This document shows positions 1 to 7,449 of a stretch of DNA of 64,000 nucleotides, in pieces; position 1 is the first letter of the stretch, and each line of letters begins with the position of its first letter. Position numbers and translations under genes: made by a program. The notes below the pieces were generated by a model. The model did no database searches. It saw nothing but the letters and a program-made list of their open reading frames with translations, and was not told the DNA's origin. The stretch comes from Mayfieldus sp963740555 (GTDB lineage: Bacteria > Actinomycetota > Thermoleophilia > Solirubrobacterales > 70-9), in the NCBI GenBank assembly GCA_963740555.1, contig CAVUES010000003.1, forward strand, positions 496,001-560,000, read 5' to 3'.

Positions 1-203
1 ACCGCCACGTTCGTGCACGCCTCGGAGACGATCGTCTTCAGGTCGGCGACCGCGGTCGGGTCCATCCCCAGCGTCTCCGCGAGCCCACCGACCGCGTGAC
101 GTACGACCGCCACGTTCTCTGCCGTGGCCGGCAGGGCGAAGACCAGCCCGGGCTCTTCGGGCGCTGTCGCGGCTCTGGAGTCGGGGGCAAACAAAGTGCT
201 CAA
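1..203 (-). CDS. RsbW-like anti-sigma serine kinase, C-terminus off the window
   Basis: The minus strand opens with a TTG codon at 203, preceded by AGAGGA about 11 nt upstream, and 67 residues are visible before the window edge. They contain the start of a GHKL/HATPase anti-sigma fold: FALPATAENVAVVRHAVGG, then a helix ending in SEACTNVAV, which is the N-box that binds ATP-Mg. In this family the kinase sequesters a sigma factor and phosphorylates a STAS antagonist. It lies about 100 nt downstream of the SpoIIE phosphatase gene on the same strand, the classical pairing. The catalytic G-boxes lie outside the window, so completeness cannot be judged. An ATG at the phosphatase stop leads only to a short frame ending in TAG, so the TTG start is preferred. 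Confidence 0.8.
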   Translation of the reverse strand, partial: MSTLFAPDSRAATAPEEPGLVFALPATAENVAVVRHAVGGLAETLGMDPTAVADLKTIVSEACTNVA

Positions 204-304
204 GTTTCAGCTGTTCCTCTAAGGGCCTGGTCCCCCGAATACCGCAGTCCGACCGGTCTGAGGCTCAGCTACCCCGCCGGGGCGACCCGAAACCCGACGG
301 ACAC

Positions 305-2797
305 TCATTCGATCCCCTCCACGACGCCCTGGCGCGACGCCGGCTCCAGCGCCGGACTCGCTTCGCGTCGCAGAACCAGCATCGCCGCATCGTCCGCAAA
401 CGTGGCGGCGAAGGCATCCATCGCGTCGCCGACCCGCTGCACCGTCTCGCCGGGACTACTGATCCTGCGCAGCAGCGACCCGAGCCGCTCGCGCCCAAAC
501 CGCTCCCCGTCGCGCCTCGCCTCGACCACTCCATCGGTGTAGACGACCAACTCCTCGCCGCGCGCGACCTGGAAGCGCACAGGAGACCACTGCGGCTCCT
601 CCAACGCGCCGAGCAGGGAACCCGGGAGGCCGACCTCCCGGACTGCGCCCGCGGATACGAGCAGCGGTAGCGGGTGGCCGGCCGAGACCACGGTCGCCTC
701 GACGGATGAGCCGAAGCTGACACAGGCGACGCTGCACAACCGAGCGTCGTCGCGACGGCGCAGCTCCGCGTTGAGGATGTCCAGCGCCGGGAGGACGTCG
801 CCGTCGAGCATCGCCGCCGTACGGATCGTGTAACGGACCATCGCGGTGAGCGCCGCGGCCTCCGCGCCGTGACCCTCGACGTCGCCCACGGTCACCACCC
901 AGCCATCGCGCCCCTCGAACACGTCGTAAAAATCGCCGCCGGCGCGATTCTGCTCGCCAGCCGGCCGATACATCGCGGCCATCGTCCATCCATCGACATC
1001 GGGAAGAAGCGGCGGCAGAAGCTCGTGTTGAAGGGCTTCGGCGATCTGCGCCCGCTCGGTCGCAAGCCTCGAGTTCAGGATCGCGACTCCGGCTCGGTCG
1101 GCGACGGCGCGCCCGAGGCGAATCTCCGAGCTGCTGAAGGCGTGACGCCCGGCGCGGTTGATCAAGCACATGACGCCGATTGCCTCACCGCCGGCCATGA
1201 TCGGCTTCAGAAGCACCCAGCCCGGCGTCGGATTCGCGGGCAGCTCCGCGGTCACGGGCTGGGTGGCCCGCATCACATCCGCCATCTCGAGCCTCGTCCC
1301 AGGTCGGACCTCCAAGCCCTCGCGCAGCAGGCGGTCCAGCTCCAGCATCGCCGGATCTCTCTCTGCGACTGCCACCCTCTCCAGACGTCCGTCCTGCGTC
1401 GGCACGCTGACCGAGCACCAGTCGGCAAGTTGTGGCACAACGGCCCGCGAGAGCCCCTCCAGCGCCGCTTCGTAGTTCGCTGCGGAGGCGAGCGCTTCGG
1501 CGCTGCTGGCGAGTACCCGCTGCGCAAACTCCGCTTGTTTGACTGCGGTGACGTCCTCAATCGTGGTCACCACGTAGAGGACATCGTCTGACCCGCCGCG
1601 AATGGCGGTGGACTTCTCAAGGCGCCAGGAGTCCCTGCCTTCCTCGACATCGCGGAGGCGAAACGCCATCGGCCCGGCATCCTCCCCGCGAAGGGTGCGC
1701 CGGCGGGGAAGGTCCTCGATTTCCATCGGCCGGCCGTTCTCATCTCGAATCGCGAATCGCCCAACATCTTCGCCGGACTCCCCTGGAGGCGATTGCGGCG
1801 CAGGCTCCAGCTCGACCAGGTCGGAGGCGGCCTGGTTCGCGTAGACGAGATTGCCTTCGCCGTCGTGGACGATCACAGCCTCCGCGACGCTCTCCATCAC
1901 GGAGTCCATGCGCCGCTCGACGCTTTCGAGGTCGGAGAACAGTCCCGCGTTGTCGAGCGCGATTCCGATCCGCGAGGCCAGCGCAGCCACGAACTCGACG
2001 TCGTCGGCGGCGAGCCGCGCGGAGCGGCGGAGTCGAACTACCGTAAGCGTGCCGAGGGTTCGAGCGCGGCTGACCAGCGGCGCAACGATGTAGGAGCGGG
2101 CCCGCAGCCAGCGCAGGAAGGCGAGGTCGTCGGGGTCATTGGCCATCTCGCGCAGGACCTCGTCCGACATCAGCGGGACGAAGTGGGGATCGAGTGACTG
2201 GGAGGCTGGATCGCGAAGCCAGTCGGGCGTGCTGGGGGTGCGCTTGCGGATCTGCTCCTCAATCCGCTCCGCCTCTGCTCCAGAGGCGCGGACCGCGATC
2301 CGACTCACGGCGCCTTCGCGGATCGCGTCGATCATGCAGAGGTCGGCGAAGGCGGGCACAACCGCGTCGGTGACGTTGTCCAGCGTCTCGGCCAGCGGCA
2401 GCGAACCATCGGCGATCCTTCCCACGCGATCGAGCAGCCGGAGGCGGGACATCGCGCGACGCGCCCTCGCGGTCGCCCGCGCCGCGATGATCGCGATGAT
2501 TCCCGCCACCGCGATCAGCACCAAACCCGCGACCCAGCCACCGCTGCCGGTGTCAGAGTTCCACAGCCCGCTGATCGCGCCCGCCGCGGTTGCCGCGCCG
2601 GCCACGATCGCGGTGGCCCTGGGACCGCTCGTGCTGGCGGTCAGGAAGGGCGCGATTGCATAGGCACCCACCAACGCAACGCTCGTGCCTAGAGCGATGT
2701 CGAACCCAACCAAGAGCGCCAGCGCGGCGAGGCCCAGGGGCAATCCGGCCCCCGGGGAGCCCAGCTGCGTGACCTTGTTTCGGGCTCGGTCTGGCAA
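305..2797 (-). CDS. Membrane-bound SpoIIE/PP2C phosphatase with GAF-PAS-GAF sensors
   Basis: This is an 830-residue multidomain sensor phosphatase. Residues about 15-115 are hydrophobic with two to four membrane segments. They are followed by a GAF domain (about 120-290), a PAS domain (about 295-420), a second GAF (about 430-590) and a PP2C/SpoIIE phosphatase domain (about 600-815). Metal-binding signatures are visible: GGDFYD at 620, GDVEGHG about 20 residues later, VVYTDGV, and FADDAAML near the end. Family members dephosphorylate STAS anti-anti-sigma factors and so release a sigma factor. The TTG start has GGGAG 4 nt upstream. The RsbW-like kinase follows on the same strand, and a STAS protein is encoded 1.5 kb away on the other strand. 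Confidence 0.9.
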   Translation of the reverse strand: MPDRARNKVTQLGSPGAGLPLGLAALALLVGFDIALGTSVALVGAYAIAPFLTASTSGPRATAIVAGAATAAGAISGLWNSDTGSGGWVAGLVLIAVAGIIAIIAARATARARRAMSRLRLLDRVGRIADGSLPLAETLDNVTDAVVPAFADLCMIDAIREGAVSRIAVRASGAEAERIEEQIRKRTPSTPDWLRDPASQSLDPHFVPLMSDEVLREMANDPDDLAFLRWLRARSYIVAPLVSRARTLGTLTVVRLRRSARLAADDVEFVAALASRIGIALDNAGLFSDLESVERRMDSVMESVAEAVIVHDGEGNLVYANQAASDLVELEPAPQSPPGESGEDVGRFAIRDENGRPMEIEDLPRRRTLRGEDAGPMAFRLRDVEEGRDSWRLEKSTAIRGGSDDVLYVVTTIEDVTAVKQAEFAQRVLASSAEALASAANYEAALEGLSRAVVPQLADWCSVSVPTQDGRLERVAVAERDPAMLELDRLLREGLEVRPGTRLEMADVMRATQPVTAELPANPTPGWVLLKPIMAGGEAIGVMCLINRAGRHAFSSSEIRLGRAVADRAGVAILNSRLATERAQIAEALQHELLPPLLPDVDGWTMAAMYRPAGEQNRAGGDFYDVFEGRDGWVVTVGDVEGHGAEAAALTAMVRYTIRTAAMLDGDVLPALDILNAELRRRDDARLCSVACVSFGSSVEATVVSAGHPLPLLVSAGAVREVGLPGSLLGALEEPQWSPVRFQVARGEELVVYTDGVVEARRDGERFGRERLGSLLRRISSPGETVQRVGDAMDAFAATFADDAAMLVLRREASPALEPASRQGVVEGIE

Positions 2798-2821
2798 GCA
2801 ACTCCCAATCTAGAGCCGGCG

Positions 2822-2998
2822 GGGAGCCTGGGCAACCGGCGGGCGCTCGACCGGGACACCAACGGCGGACCGCCGATGGTCGTAGTCGCGAACCGGCCCC
2901 ACGCCCTGCGGATGCTGCGCCTCATCGGTCTCGACCACATCGTGCCGGTGATCGGCGACAGGCACGCTGCAATCGACCTGCTCGTTCAGCATGTTTGA
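2822..2998 (+). pseudogene. C-terminal relic of a STAS anti-sigma antagonist
   Basis: An open plus-strand frame ending at TGA 2996-2998 reads like the last third of a STAS domain. It has a beta strand MVVVANRP, a helix ALRMLRLIGLDHIVPVI and a final AAIDLLVQHV. The pattern LRLIGLDxxxPV matches the LxLTGLD-xxxPV stretch of SpoIIAA/RsbV proteins, and also the intact STAS gene at 4270. Only about 55 residues fit; the phosphorylatable DSSG/DSTG segment is missing, and upstream the frame runs antisense into the phosphatase gene. It is probably a truncated remnant. An ATG at 2876 could give a 40-residue peptide, but no convincing ribosome-binding site is seen. Confidence 0.45.
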
Positions 2999-3210
2999 CG
3001 ACCGTAGAGGGGGCGCTGCTATGCTCGGTCGGCTTGAGTGCTCCCGCAGCGCGTTCGGGACGCCAGGCGCTAGCGCTTTCACCGGCGCCGCGCACGGCCA
3101 CCGTAAGACAGCCGAAGCGGGAACAAACCTCCACGGGCGACCGCGACCAGGCTTCAACGGTCCGCTAGCCCCTTATCCGATGCGCCATCTCGATCCGTGC
3201 TGGAGCCGTA

Positions 3211-3594
3211 ATGGAAATCCCTGTTCGTCCAACCGCCCAACCCGAGCGCGGCCAGACTTCGGCGCGGATATCGCGCGAAATCGTCCAGCTGCATGCTCGC
3301 CTTTACGGCCGGGGCCCGACCAAGGCGCGGACCTTCGTCGAGCGCGACTACGTCCTCTGCATCCTCGAGGAGGTTTTCACGGTGGCCGAGAGGACGCTCA
3401 TCCGAGCCGGCAACGGCGAGCAGGTGATGGCCACTCGGATGGCCTTCCAGGATGCGATGCAAGGAGAGTTCGTGACCTTGGTCGAGGAGGCCACCCAGCG
3501 TCAAATCAGAGCCTTCATCAGCCAGGTGCACATCGCCGCCGGTCTGGCCGTGGAGCTTTTCCTGCTGGCCCCCGAGCGCGAACCCGAGGGGTAG
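3211..3594 (+). CDS. MpsC/DUF2294 family protein, copy 1
   Basis: The product is 127 residues and cytosolic, with no signal or membrane segment. The pattern AxISREIVQLHARLYGRGPTKAR, then an ILEEVFTVAERTLI strand-helix, an FQDAMQGEFVTLVEEATQR helix and AFISQVH, matches the DUF2294 (MpsC) family. That family is named from a proposed Na+-translocating membrane-potential system, but its biochemistry is poorly defined. GGAG lies 5 nt before the ATG. A paralogue starts 31 nt downstream on the same strand, so the two are probably co-transcribed. The location amid RsbW/SpoIIE/STAS genes suggests, as inference only, a link to stress signalling. Confidence 0.75.
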   Translation: MEIPVRPTAQPERGQTSARISREIVQLHARLYGRGPTKARTFVERDYVLCILEEVFTVAERTLIRAGNGEQVMATRMAFQDAMQGEFVTLVEEATQRQIRAFISQVHIAAGLAVELFLLAPEREPEG

Positions 3595-3625
3595 GCTCGG
3601 CGGCCGAGAGCCGGGGTACCCGACG

Positions 3626-4012
3626 ATGACCCCCGACGGCGTCACCCCACAGAGCATTCGCGACGAGATCGCGCGGGAGATCCTGCAGGTGCACGAAGAC
3701 TCCTACGGGCAAGCCTCCGCTCGCGACGCCAAGGTCTATCTGATCGACGACATCGCCCTCGTCGTCATCGACGCCGAGCCGACGACGGCCGAGAAAACGC
3801 TGATCGACGCCGGACGGGGGGATTCTGTGCGTGCCACCCGGGAGGCCTTTCAGGACGCGATCGCCCCCACCTTCACCGCGATCGTCGAACGCGCGACCGG
3901 TCGACGCGTGAGCAGCTTCGTGAGCCGCATGTGCATGGAGCCGTTTCACTCAGTGGAGGTCTTTCGCCTTGGGCCGGAGCCAGACGAGCTCGGGGAACCG
4001 GGCGAGCTCTAA
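3626..4012 (+). CDS. MpsC/DUF2294 family protein, copy 2
   Basis: The 128-residue product is a paralogue of the preceding gene. Shared features are IRDEIAREILQVHEDSYGQ (copy 1: ISREIVQLHARLYGR), the VIDAEPTTAEKTLIDAGRGDSV strand-helix, REAFQDAI, IVERATGRRVSSFVS and a C-terminal VEVFRLGPE. Copy 1 has ELFLLAPE at the last position. Divergence is high, so the tandem duplication is not recent. No transmembrane segments are present. It probably forms a two-gene operon with copy 1. Function is unknown beyond the family name. Confidence 0.72.
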   Translation: MTPDGVTPQSIRDEIAREILQVHEDSYGQASARDAKVYLIDDIALVVIDAEPTTAEKTLIDAGRGDSVRATREAFQDAIAPTFTAIVERATGRRVSSFVSRMCMEPFHSVEVFRLGPEPDELGEPGEL

Positions 4013-4269
4013 CCCCGACCGAAAAACCCGTCGCTGCGGTCGCCGTACTCGACGCGAAGGCATAGCTCGGTTGCGGCGCAGCGCCGCGATCTGGGCAGAT
4101 CGCCTGCTGTAGGATCGCGGTTGCACGCTGGAAGCGTCCGGGGGAATGCGGCGAGTCTGGCGTGAGAACTGAGGAGACCAAGGACGAAGCGACTCGCCGG
4201 ATGCGGGCGCGATCGGACTTCGGTGGCATTAGGCGCTTCATCCATTGCGCCTCAGGTCAGATAGAGCAA

Positions 4270-4641
4270 ATGACCATCGCGCCATTCAATGTCGAATTGG
4301 AGTCGCTCAATGGCGGCGTGGGGGCGTTCGCGATCTCGGGGGAGCTTGATCAGGCGACGGCGTCGGAGCTGCGCGACCCGCTCCAGGAGGCAATAAACGG
4401 CGGCACGAACGCCGTGATGATCGACATGACCAATTGCGGGTTCGTCGACTCGACCGGGCTCGGAGTCATCGTCGAGGCCTGGAAGGTGCTCCGGAACAGA
4501 AACGGGAACAAGGCGGGGTTCTCGATCTGCTGCCCGGAGCCGGAAGTGAGGCGCCTGCTCGAGCTGACCGGCCTCGATCAGGCGATCGCGATTCGCGACA
4601 CCCGCGAAGAAGCGATCGCCACCCTCCGAGACGAGGATTAG
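4270..4641 (+). CDS. STAS-domain anti-sigma factor antagonist
   Basis: The product is 123 residues from the ATG at 4270. The full SpoIIAA/RsbV-type STAS core is visible: AFAISGELDQATASELRDPL, then VMIDMTNCGFVDSTGLGVIV with the phosphorylatable Ser of DSTG, and a C-terminal RRLLELTGLDQAIAI. In the family the unphosphorylated form binds the anti-sigma kinase and frees the sigma factor; SpoIIE phosphatases reset it. Both partners lie at the start of this window. An upstream in-frame GTG at 4162 would add 36 residues without STAS similarity. The 4270 start fits the family length, although its ribosome-binding site is weak. Confidence 0.88.
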   Translation: MTIAPFNVELESLNGGVGAFAISGELDQATASELRDPLQEAINGGTNAVMIDMTNCGFVDSTGLGVIVEAWKVLRNRNGNKAGFSICCPEPEVRRLLELTGLDQAIAIRDTREEAIATLRDED

Positions 4642-4674
4642 CCGGCTCGATTCAGCTCGCCGGGACTAGTCTGC

Positions 4675-5787
4675 GTGGCCGTGAAGGTTCGCGCCGCCGT
4701 CTTGGAGGATTTTGGAGAGCCCTTGGTCGTCCAGGAGATCGATCTGGCCGAGCCGAGGGACGGCGAGGTTCTGGTCCGTCTGCTCGCCTGCGGCGTCTGC
4801 CACACGGACCTCTACACAGCCTCCGGCGTCGACCCGTCCGGCTATGCGCCCACAGTCCTCGGGCACGAGGGCGCTGGCCTGGTCGAGCGGATCGGTCCCG
4901 GCGTGACTCTGGTCGCGCCAGGCGATCACGTGATCACCCTGTTCTCGCCCCAATGCGGGCAGTGCGTCCATTGCCGCGATCCGCGGACCAACCTCTGCCT
5001 GGCGATCCGGAAGCAACAGAACAAGGGCTATATGCCGGACGGCACGACTCGCCTCTCCCGTGACGGCGAGCCGATCCGCCATTTCATGGGCACCTCGGCC
5101 TTCGCCGAGTACACAGTGCTGCCCGAGATCGCCCTCGCCAAAATCAATCCCGAGGCTCCCCTGGACCGCGCCTGCCTGTTCGCCTGCGGCCTGTCAACTG
5201 GCCTCGGCGCAGCGATGAGCACCGCCAAGGTGCAACCGGGATCGACTTGCGTGGTATTCGGCGCCGGCATGGTCGGCCTCGGCGCCGTCGCCGGATGCCG
5301 CCTTGCAGGCGCCGAGCGGATCGTCTGCGTCGACCTCTCAGAGGACCGCCTCGAGCTCGCGAGCGGACAGGGGGCGACAGAGACGATGCTCGGAGGCGAT
5401 GACGTTGTCGCGCGGATCGTCGATTCGACCGACGGCTTCGGCGCCGACTACACCTTCGAGGCCACCGGCAACGTCGCCGTGATGCGTCAGGCCGTTGAGG
5501 CAGCGCGCATGGGCTGGGGCCTCTGCACGGTCGCCGGCGTAGCTGGCAGCGGCGAGACGCTCGACATCGTTCCCCGCCTGCTGATCACTGGCCGCAGGGT
5601 CGCCGGCTCGTCGTTCGGCGGCCTCAAGGGCCGCGACCAAGTACCGCAGCTCGTCGACCGCTATCTCGCCGGTGACGTCGACGTCGACCCCTTCGTCTCA
5701 CGCCACATCCGGCTCGAGGACGTCAACCAGGCGTTCGAGCTGATGGAGGCGCAGGATGGCATCCGCAGCGTGATCGAGTACGGATGA
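4675..5787 (+). CDS. Zinc-dependent medium-chain alcohol dehydrogenase (class III-like)
   Basis: The product is 370 residues, full length for the medium-chain dehydrogenase/reductase family. Catalytic zinc ligands are Cys42 in GVCHTD, His64-Glu65 in GHEGAG and a Cys in LFACGLSTG. The structural zinc loop is CGQCVHCRDPRTNLC. The Rossmann motif is VVFGAGMVGLGAV. The MGTSAFAEYTV segment and the overall layout resemble class III (formaldehyde/thiol-adduct) dehydrogenases, so the substrate could be an alcohol or a thiol-hemiacetal; this cannot be settled from sequence. The GTG start at 4675 has a second in-frame GTG at 4681 and no strong ribosome-binding site. It begins 33 nt after the STAS gene. 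Confidence 0.88.
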   Translation: MAVKVRAAVLEDFGEPLVVQEIDLAEPRDGEVLVRLLACGVCHTDLYTASGVDPSGYAPTVLGHEGAGLVERIGPGVTLVAPGDHVITLFSPQCGQCVHCRDPRTNLCLAIRKQQNKGYMPDGTTRLSRDGEPIRHFMGTSAFAEYTVLPEIALAKINPEAPLDRACLFACGLSTGLGAAMSTAKVQPGSTCVVFGAGMVGLGAVAGCRLAGAERIVCVDLSEDRLELASGQGATETMLGGDDVVARIVDSTDGFGADYTFEATGNVAVMRQAVEAARMGWGLCTVAGVAGSGETLDIVPRLLITGRRVAGSSFGGLKGRDQVPQLVDRYLAGDVDVDPFVSRHIRLEDVNQAFELMEAQDGIRSVIEYG

Positions 5788-5823
5788 GAAGTCCGGCGCT
5801 CAGGGTCGTTTGAGCGCCAACAA

Positions 5824-5897
5824 TCGGGGCGCCCGGATTTGAACCGGGGACCTCACCGACCCGAACGGTGCGCGCTACCAGGCTGCGCCACGCCCCG
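5824..5897 (-). tRNA. tRNA-Pro (anticodon CGG)
   Basis: The minus strand folds into a 74-nt cloverleaf. The acceptor stem is CGGGGCG paired with CGCCCCG, with discriminator A. The anticodon stem CACCG/CGGTG encloses TTCGGGT, giving anticodon CGG (codon CCG). The T arm reads CCCCGGTTCAAATCCGGGC. CCA is not encoded; the next bases are TTG. CCG is expected to be a frequent proline codon in a genome of this GC content. Confidence 0.96.
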
Positions 5898-5941
5898 AGA
5901 GCGCCGATTATCTCAGAGGCCGACTGGGCGACGAGAGCCGC

Positions 5942-6667
5942 TCAGCGAACCGCCCCGATCGCGCCTGTGATCTGCGACAGGGTGGGGCTGTCCTGCAGGG
6001 TCCTGGTCCCCTGCGGCCCGCTGACGATCACGGCGGGTTGGGCGCGGATGCCGAGATTCGTCCCCAGCTTTTCGTAGCGCGCCAGGCGTCCTGAAATCTG
6101 GCCCCCGGCGCCCCCCTCGCTGTTCAGGTAGTCGCGCCACTGCGGTACGTCGAGCTCCGGGATCGCCCCCGCGATCGCGGTGAGGAAGTCGTCTGCGACG
6201 CCGACCCGCTTGGCTTCGTCCTGGTTGCGGAAGAACAGGTAGACGTAGGGCCAGGTGTAGTCCTGATCGGCCGCCGCCTCAGCCCCGTAGAAACCAAGCT
6301 CCTCGGTGGCCGAGCTGAAGGAGTAGTGGCGGTATTCCATGTTCACGTCCCCCGGGCGCACGTAGCTCTCGACCAGCGTCGGGATCGTGGAGAGGAACTG
6401 GTCCCGGCAGCTCGAGCACTGCATGTCGTCGAAGAGCCGGATCGAGACCGGAGCGTCCGGGGAACCGATCCGGTCGCCGTCAGCGCGCACCCCTCCGAAG
6501 ATCTCCTGTGCGTCGCCGATGCCCTCCACCCGCACCTGGTTGCGGTCGGGCTTCTGGGTCGACAGCGAGACGATCCCATAGATCAATCCCGCCGCCGCGA
6601 TCGTCAGCAGTGCGAGCACCATCAAGCGGCCGCGCCGGCGGCCCTGCTGCACCGCCAGGGTCTCCAT
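5942..6667 (-). CDS. Membrane-anchored DsbA-like thiol oxidoreductase
   Basis: The product has 241 residues. Residues about 14-36 form one N-terminal membrane anchor after a basic cytoplasmic stretch, placing the rest outside the membrane. A thioredoxin-fold DSBA/Thioredoxin_4 domain follows, with the active site Cys84-Ser-Ser-Cys87 after APVSIRLFDDMQ and the cis-proline loop near the C-terminus (RAQPAVIVSG). Such proteins introduce or shuffle disulfides in exported proteins. The ATG directly abuts the TAG of the upstream small gene (6668-6934), so the two are probably translationally coupled. The tRNA-Pro gene lies just downstream. Confidence 0.9.
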   Translation of the reverse strand: METLAVQQGRRRGRLMVLALLTIAAAGLIYGIVSLSTQKPDRNQVRVEGIGDAQEIFGGVRADGDRIGSPDAPVSIRLFDDMQCSSCRDQFLSTIPTLVESYVRPGDVNMEYRHYSFSSATEELGFYGAEAAADQDYTWPYVYLFFRNQDEAKRVGVADDFLTAIAGAIPELDVPQWRDYLNSEGGAGGQISGRLARYEKLGTNLGIRAQPAVIVSGPQGTRTLQDSPTLSQITGAIGAVR

Positions 6668-6934
6668 CTAGCCCGCGACCGCCTTGTAGTAGCGCACCGC
6701 GAGGCCGGTGAGCAGGGTGCGAAAGCTCTCCTCGACGCTGATCCCCTCGTTGCGGCCATAGCTCTCCAGGCCCTGCTCCTCGATCGCGACGCTGCGCGCG
6801 ACCACCTCGTCGACCAGCTCCGGGTGCTCGTCGCTGAAGAAAGCGCCCATCGAGTAGAGGTCCGTGTCCATCAGCGACTCGATGAACGAGTCGCGTCCGG
6901 AGGCCTTCTCCGGCGATGCCTCGGTCTGCGCCAT
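6668..6934 (-). CDS. Small acidic helical protein, unknown function
   Basis: The 88-residue product starts at MAQTEASPEK and ends directly at the ATG of the DsbA-like gene. It is predicted mostly helical, with SFIESLMDTDLYSMGAFFSD, then a DEVVARSVAIEEQGLESYGR helix and LTGLAVRYYKAVAG. No signal peptide, cysteines or known motif are seen. The frame stays open upstream to 7258, but that part overlaps the divergent gene at 7110 and its promoter, and the MAQ start fits better. Tight coupling suggests a role linked to the thiol oxidoreductase, but no function can be named. Confidence 0.65.
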   Translation of the reverse strand: MAQTEASPEKASGRDSFIESLMDTDLYSMGAFFSDEHPELVDEVVARSVAIEEQGLESYGRNEGISVEESFRTLLTGLAVRYYKAVAG

Positions 6935-7022
6935 AGCTGAATCGTAGATTGGCGGGCGCCGGGCCGGCGCCGCGAGGGTTTCGGGATCGAGCACGAGCAC
7001 GTCGAAAATCCCGATCCCATCT

Positions 7023-7043
7023 AGCCGCAATTTCGGCTTTTTT
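7023..7043 (+). terminator. Intrinsic terminator insulating the downstream promoter
   Basis: The stem AGCCG/CGGCT has a 6-nt loop and is followed by six T on the plus strand. It lies 2 nt before the -35 box of the promoter for the gene at 7110. No plus-strand gene lies just upstream, so it probably blocks read-through of antisense transcription. Confidence 0.6.
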
Positions 7044-7045
7044 GG

Positions 7046-7073
7046 TTGACACATCCGTGCCAAGCGATATACA
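7046..7073 (+). promoter_or_regulatory. Sigma-70-type promoter for the small HTH gene
   Basis: A consensus TTGACA (7046-7051), 16-nt spacer and TATACA (7068-7073) sit 36 nt upstream of the GTG at 7110. This is one of the best housekeeping promoter matches in the window. Transcription should begin near 7080. Confidence 0.75.
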
Positions 7074-7109
7074 TGGCACTCCAATCGTTTCCGAGAGAGG
7101 GAGAACCTC

Positions 7110-7289
7110 GTGGCCAACCACTTGACGCCGACCGAACTCGCCGACGAGTTGAGCATGAAACGGCGGGAGGTGATCGCCAAGTGCATGGAGATGGGGGTAC
7201 CGATCTTCAACGGCCGTATCGACAAGACCCTGTTCACCTCCTCGCTGCGCAGCATCACTCAGCAGAAGAGCCAAGCCAGCGCCGCCTAG
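7110..7289 (+). CDS. Small HTH-like protein, unknown target
   Basis: The product is 59 residues from a GTG with AGGGAG 9 nt upstream. It reads ANHLTPTELADELSMKRREV followed by IAKCMEMGVPIFNGRIDKTLF and a polar tail. The helix-turn-helix-like core (LADELSMKRREVIAKCMEMGV) resembles the small helical N-domain of IF2 and MerR-type reading heads. Whether it binds DNA or RNA is not known. It has its own near-consensus promoter and a structured element right after the stop, so it is a monocistronic, probably well-expressed gene. The family was not recognised by name. Confidence 0.75.
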   Translation: MANHLTPTELADELSMKRREVIAKCMEMGVPIFNGRIDKTLFTSSLRSITQQKSQASAA

Positions 7290-7294
7290 CGGGC

Positions 7295-7366
7295 AGCAAT
7301 TGCGGCGCCTGCGCCGCCTGACATGCCAGTGCCGCGGTGCTACGCCGCGGCCCTACCTCAATTGCT
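7295..7366. repeat. Hairpin-rich intergenic element
   Basis: This element follows the small HTH gene. An outer inverted repeat, AGCAATTG/CAATTGCT, encloses smaller GC-rich hairpins (GCGGCGCC..GGCGCC type and CCGCGG repeats). The internal stretch GCCTGACATGC recurs in the gap after the carboxypeptidase gene (11993-12041), again next to hairpins. It could act as a terminator or transcript-stabilising structure. Confidence 0.45.
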
Positions 7367-7449
7367 CAGCGCTCCCATAGACTTCCCTTTTGAGGGAAGA
7401 ATTCCCGTCTGGACAGCACGGATGAGTAACTGGAGAGGCTAGGAGAGCG

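Noticed and set aside
2988..3020. A possible promoter before the MpsC genes (TTGACG, 19-nt spacer, TATGCT), or a sigma-B-like GTTT..GGG match
   Set aside because: The spacer is too long for a good sigma-70 promoter and the sigma-B-like -10 matches only half of the consensus.
6935..7258. Extended N-terminus for the small protein at 6668-6934
   Set aside because: The extension overlaps a clear promoter and the oppositely oriented small HTH gene, and shows no conserved features.
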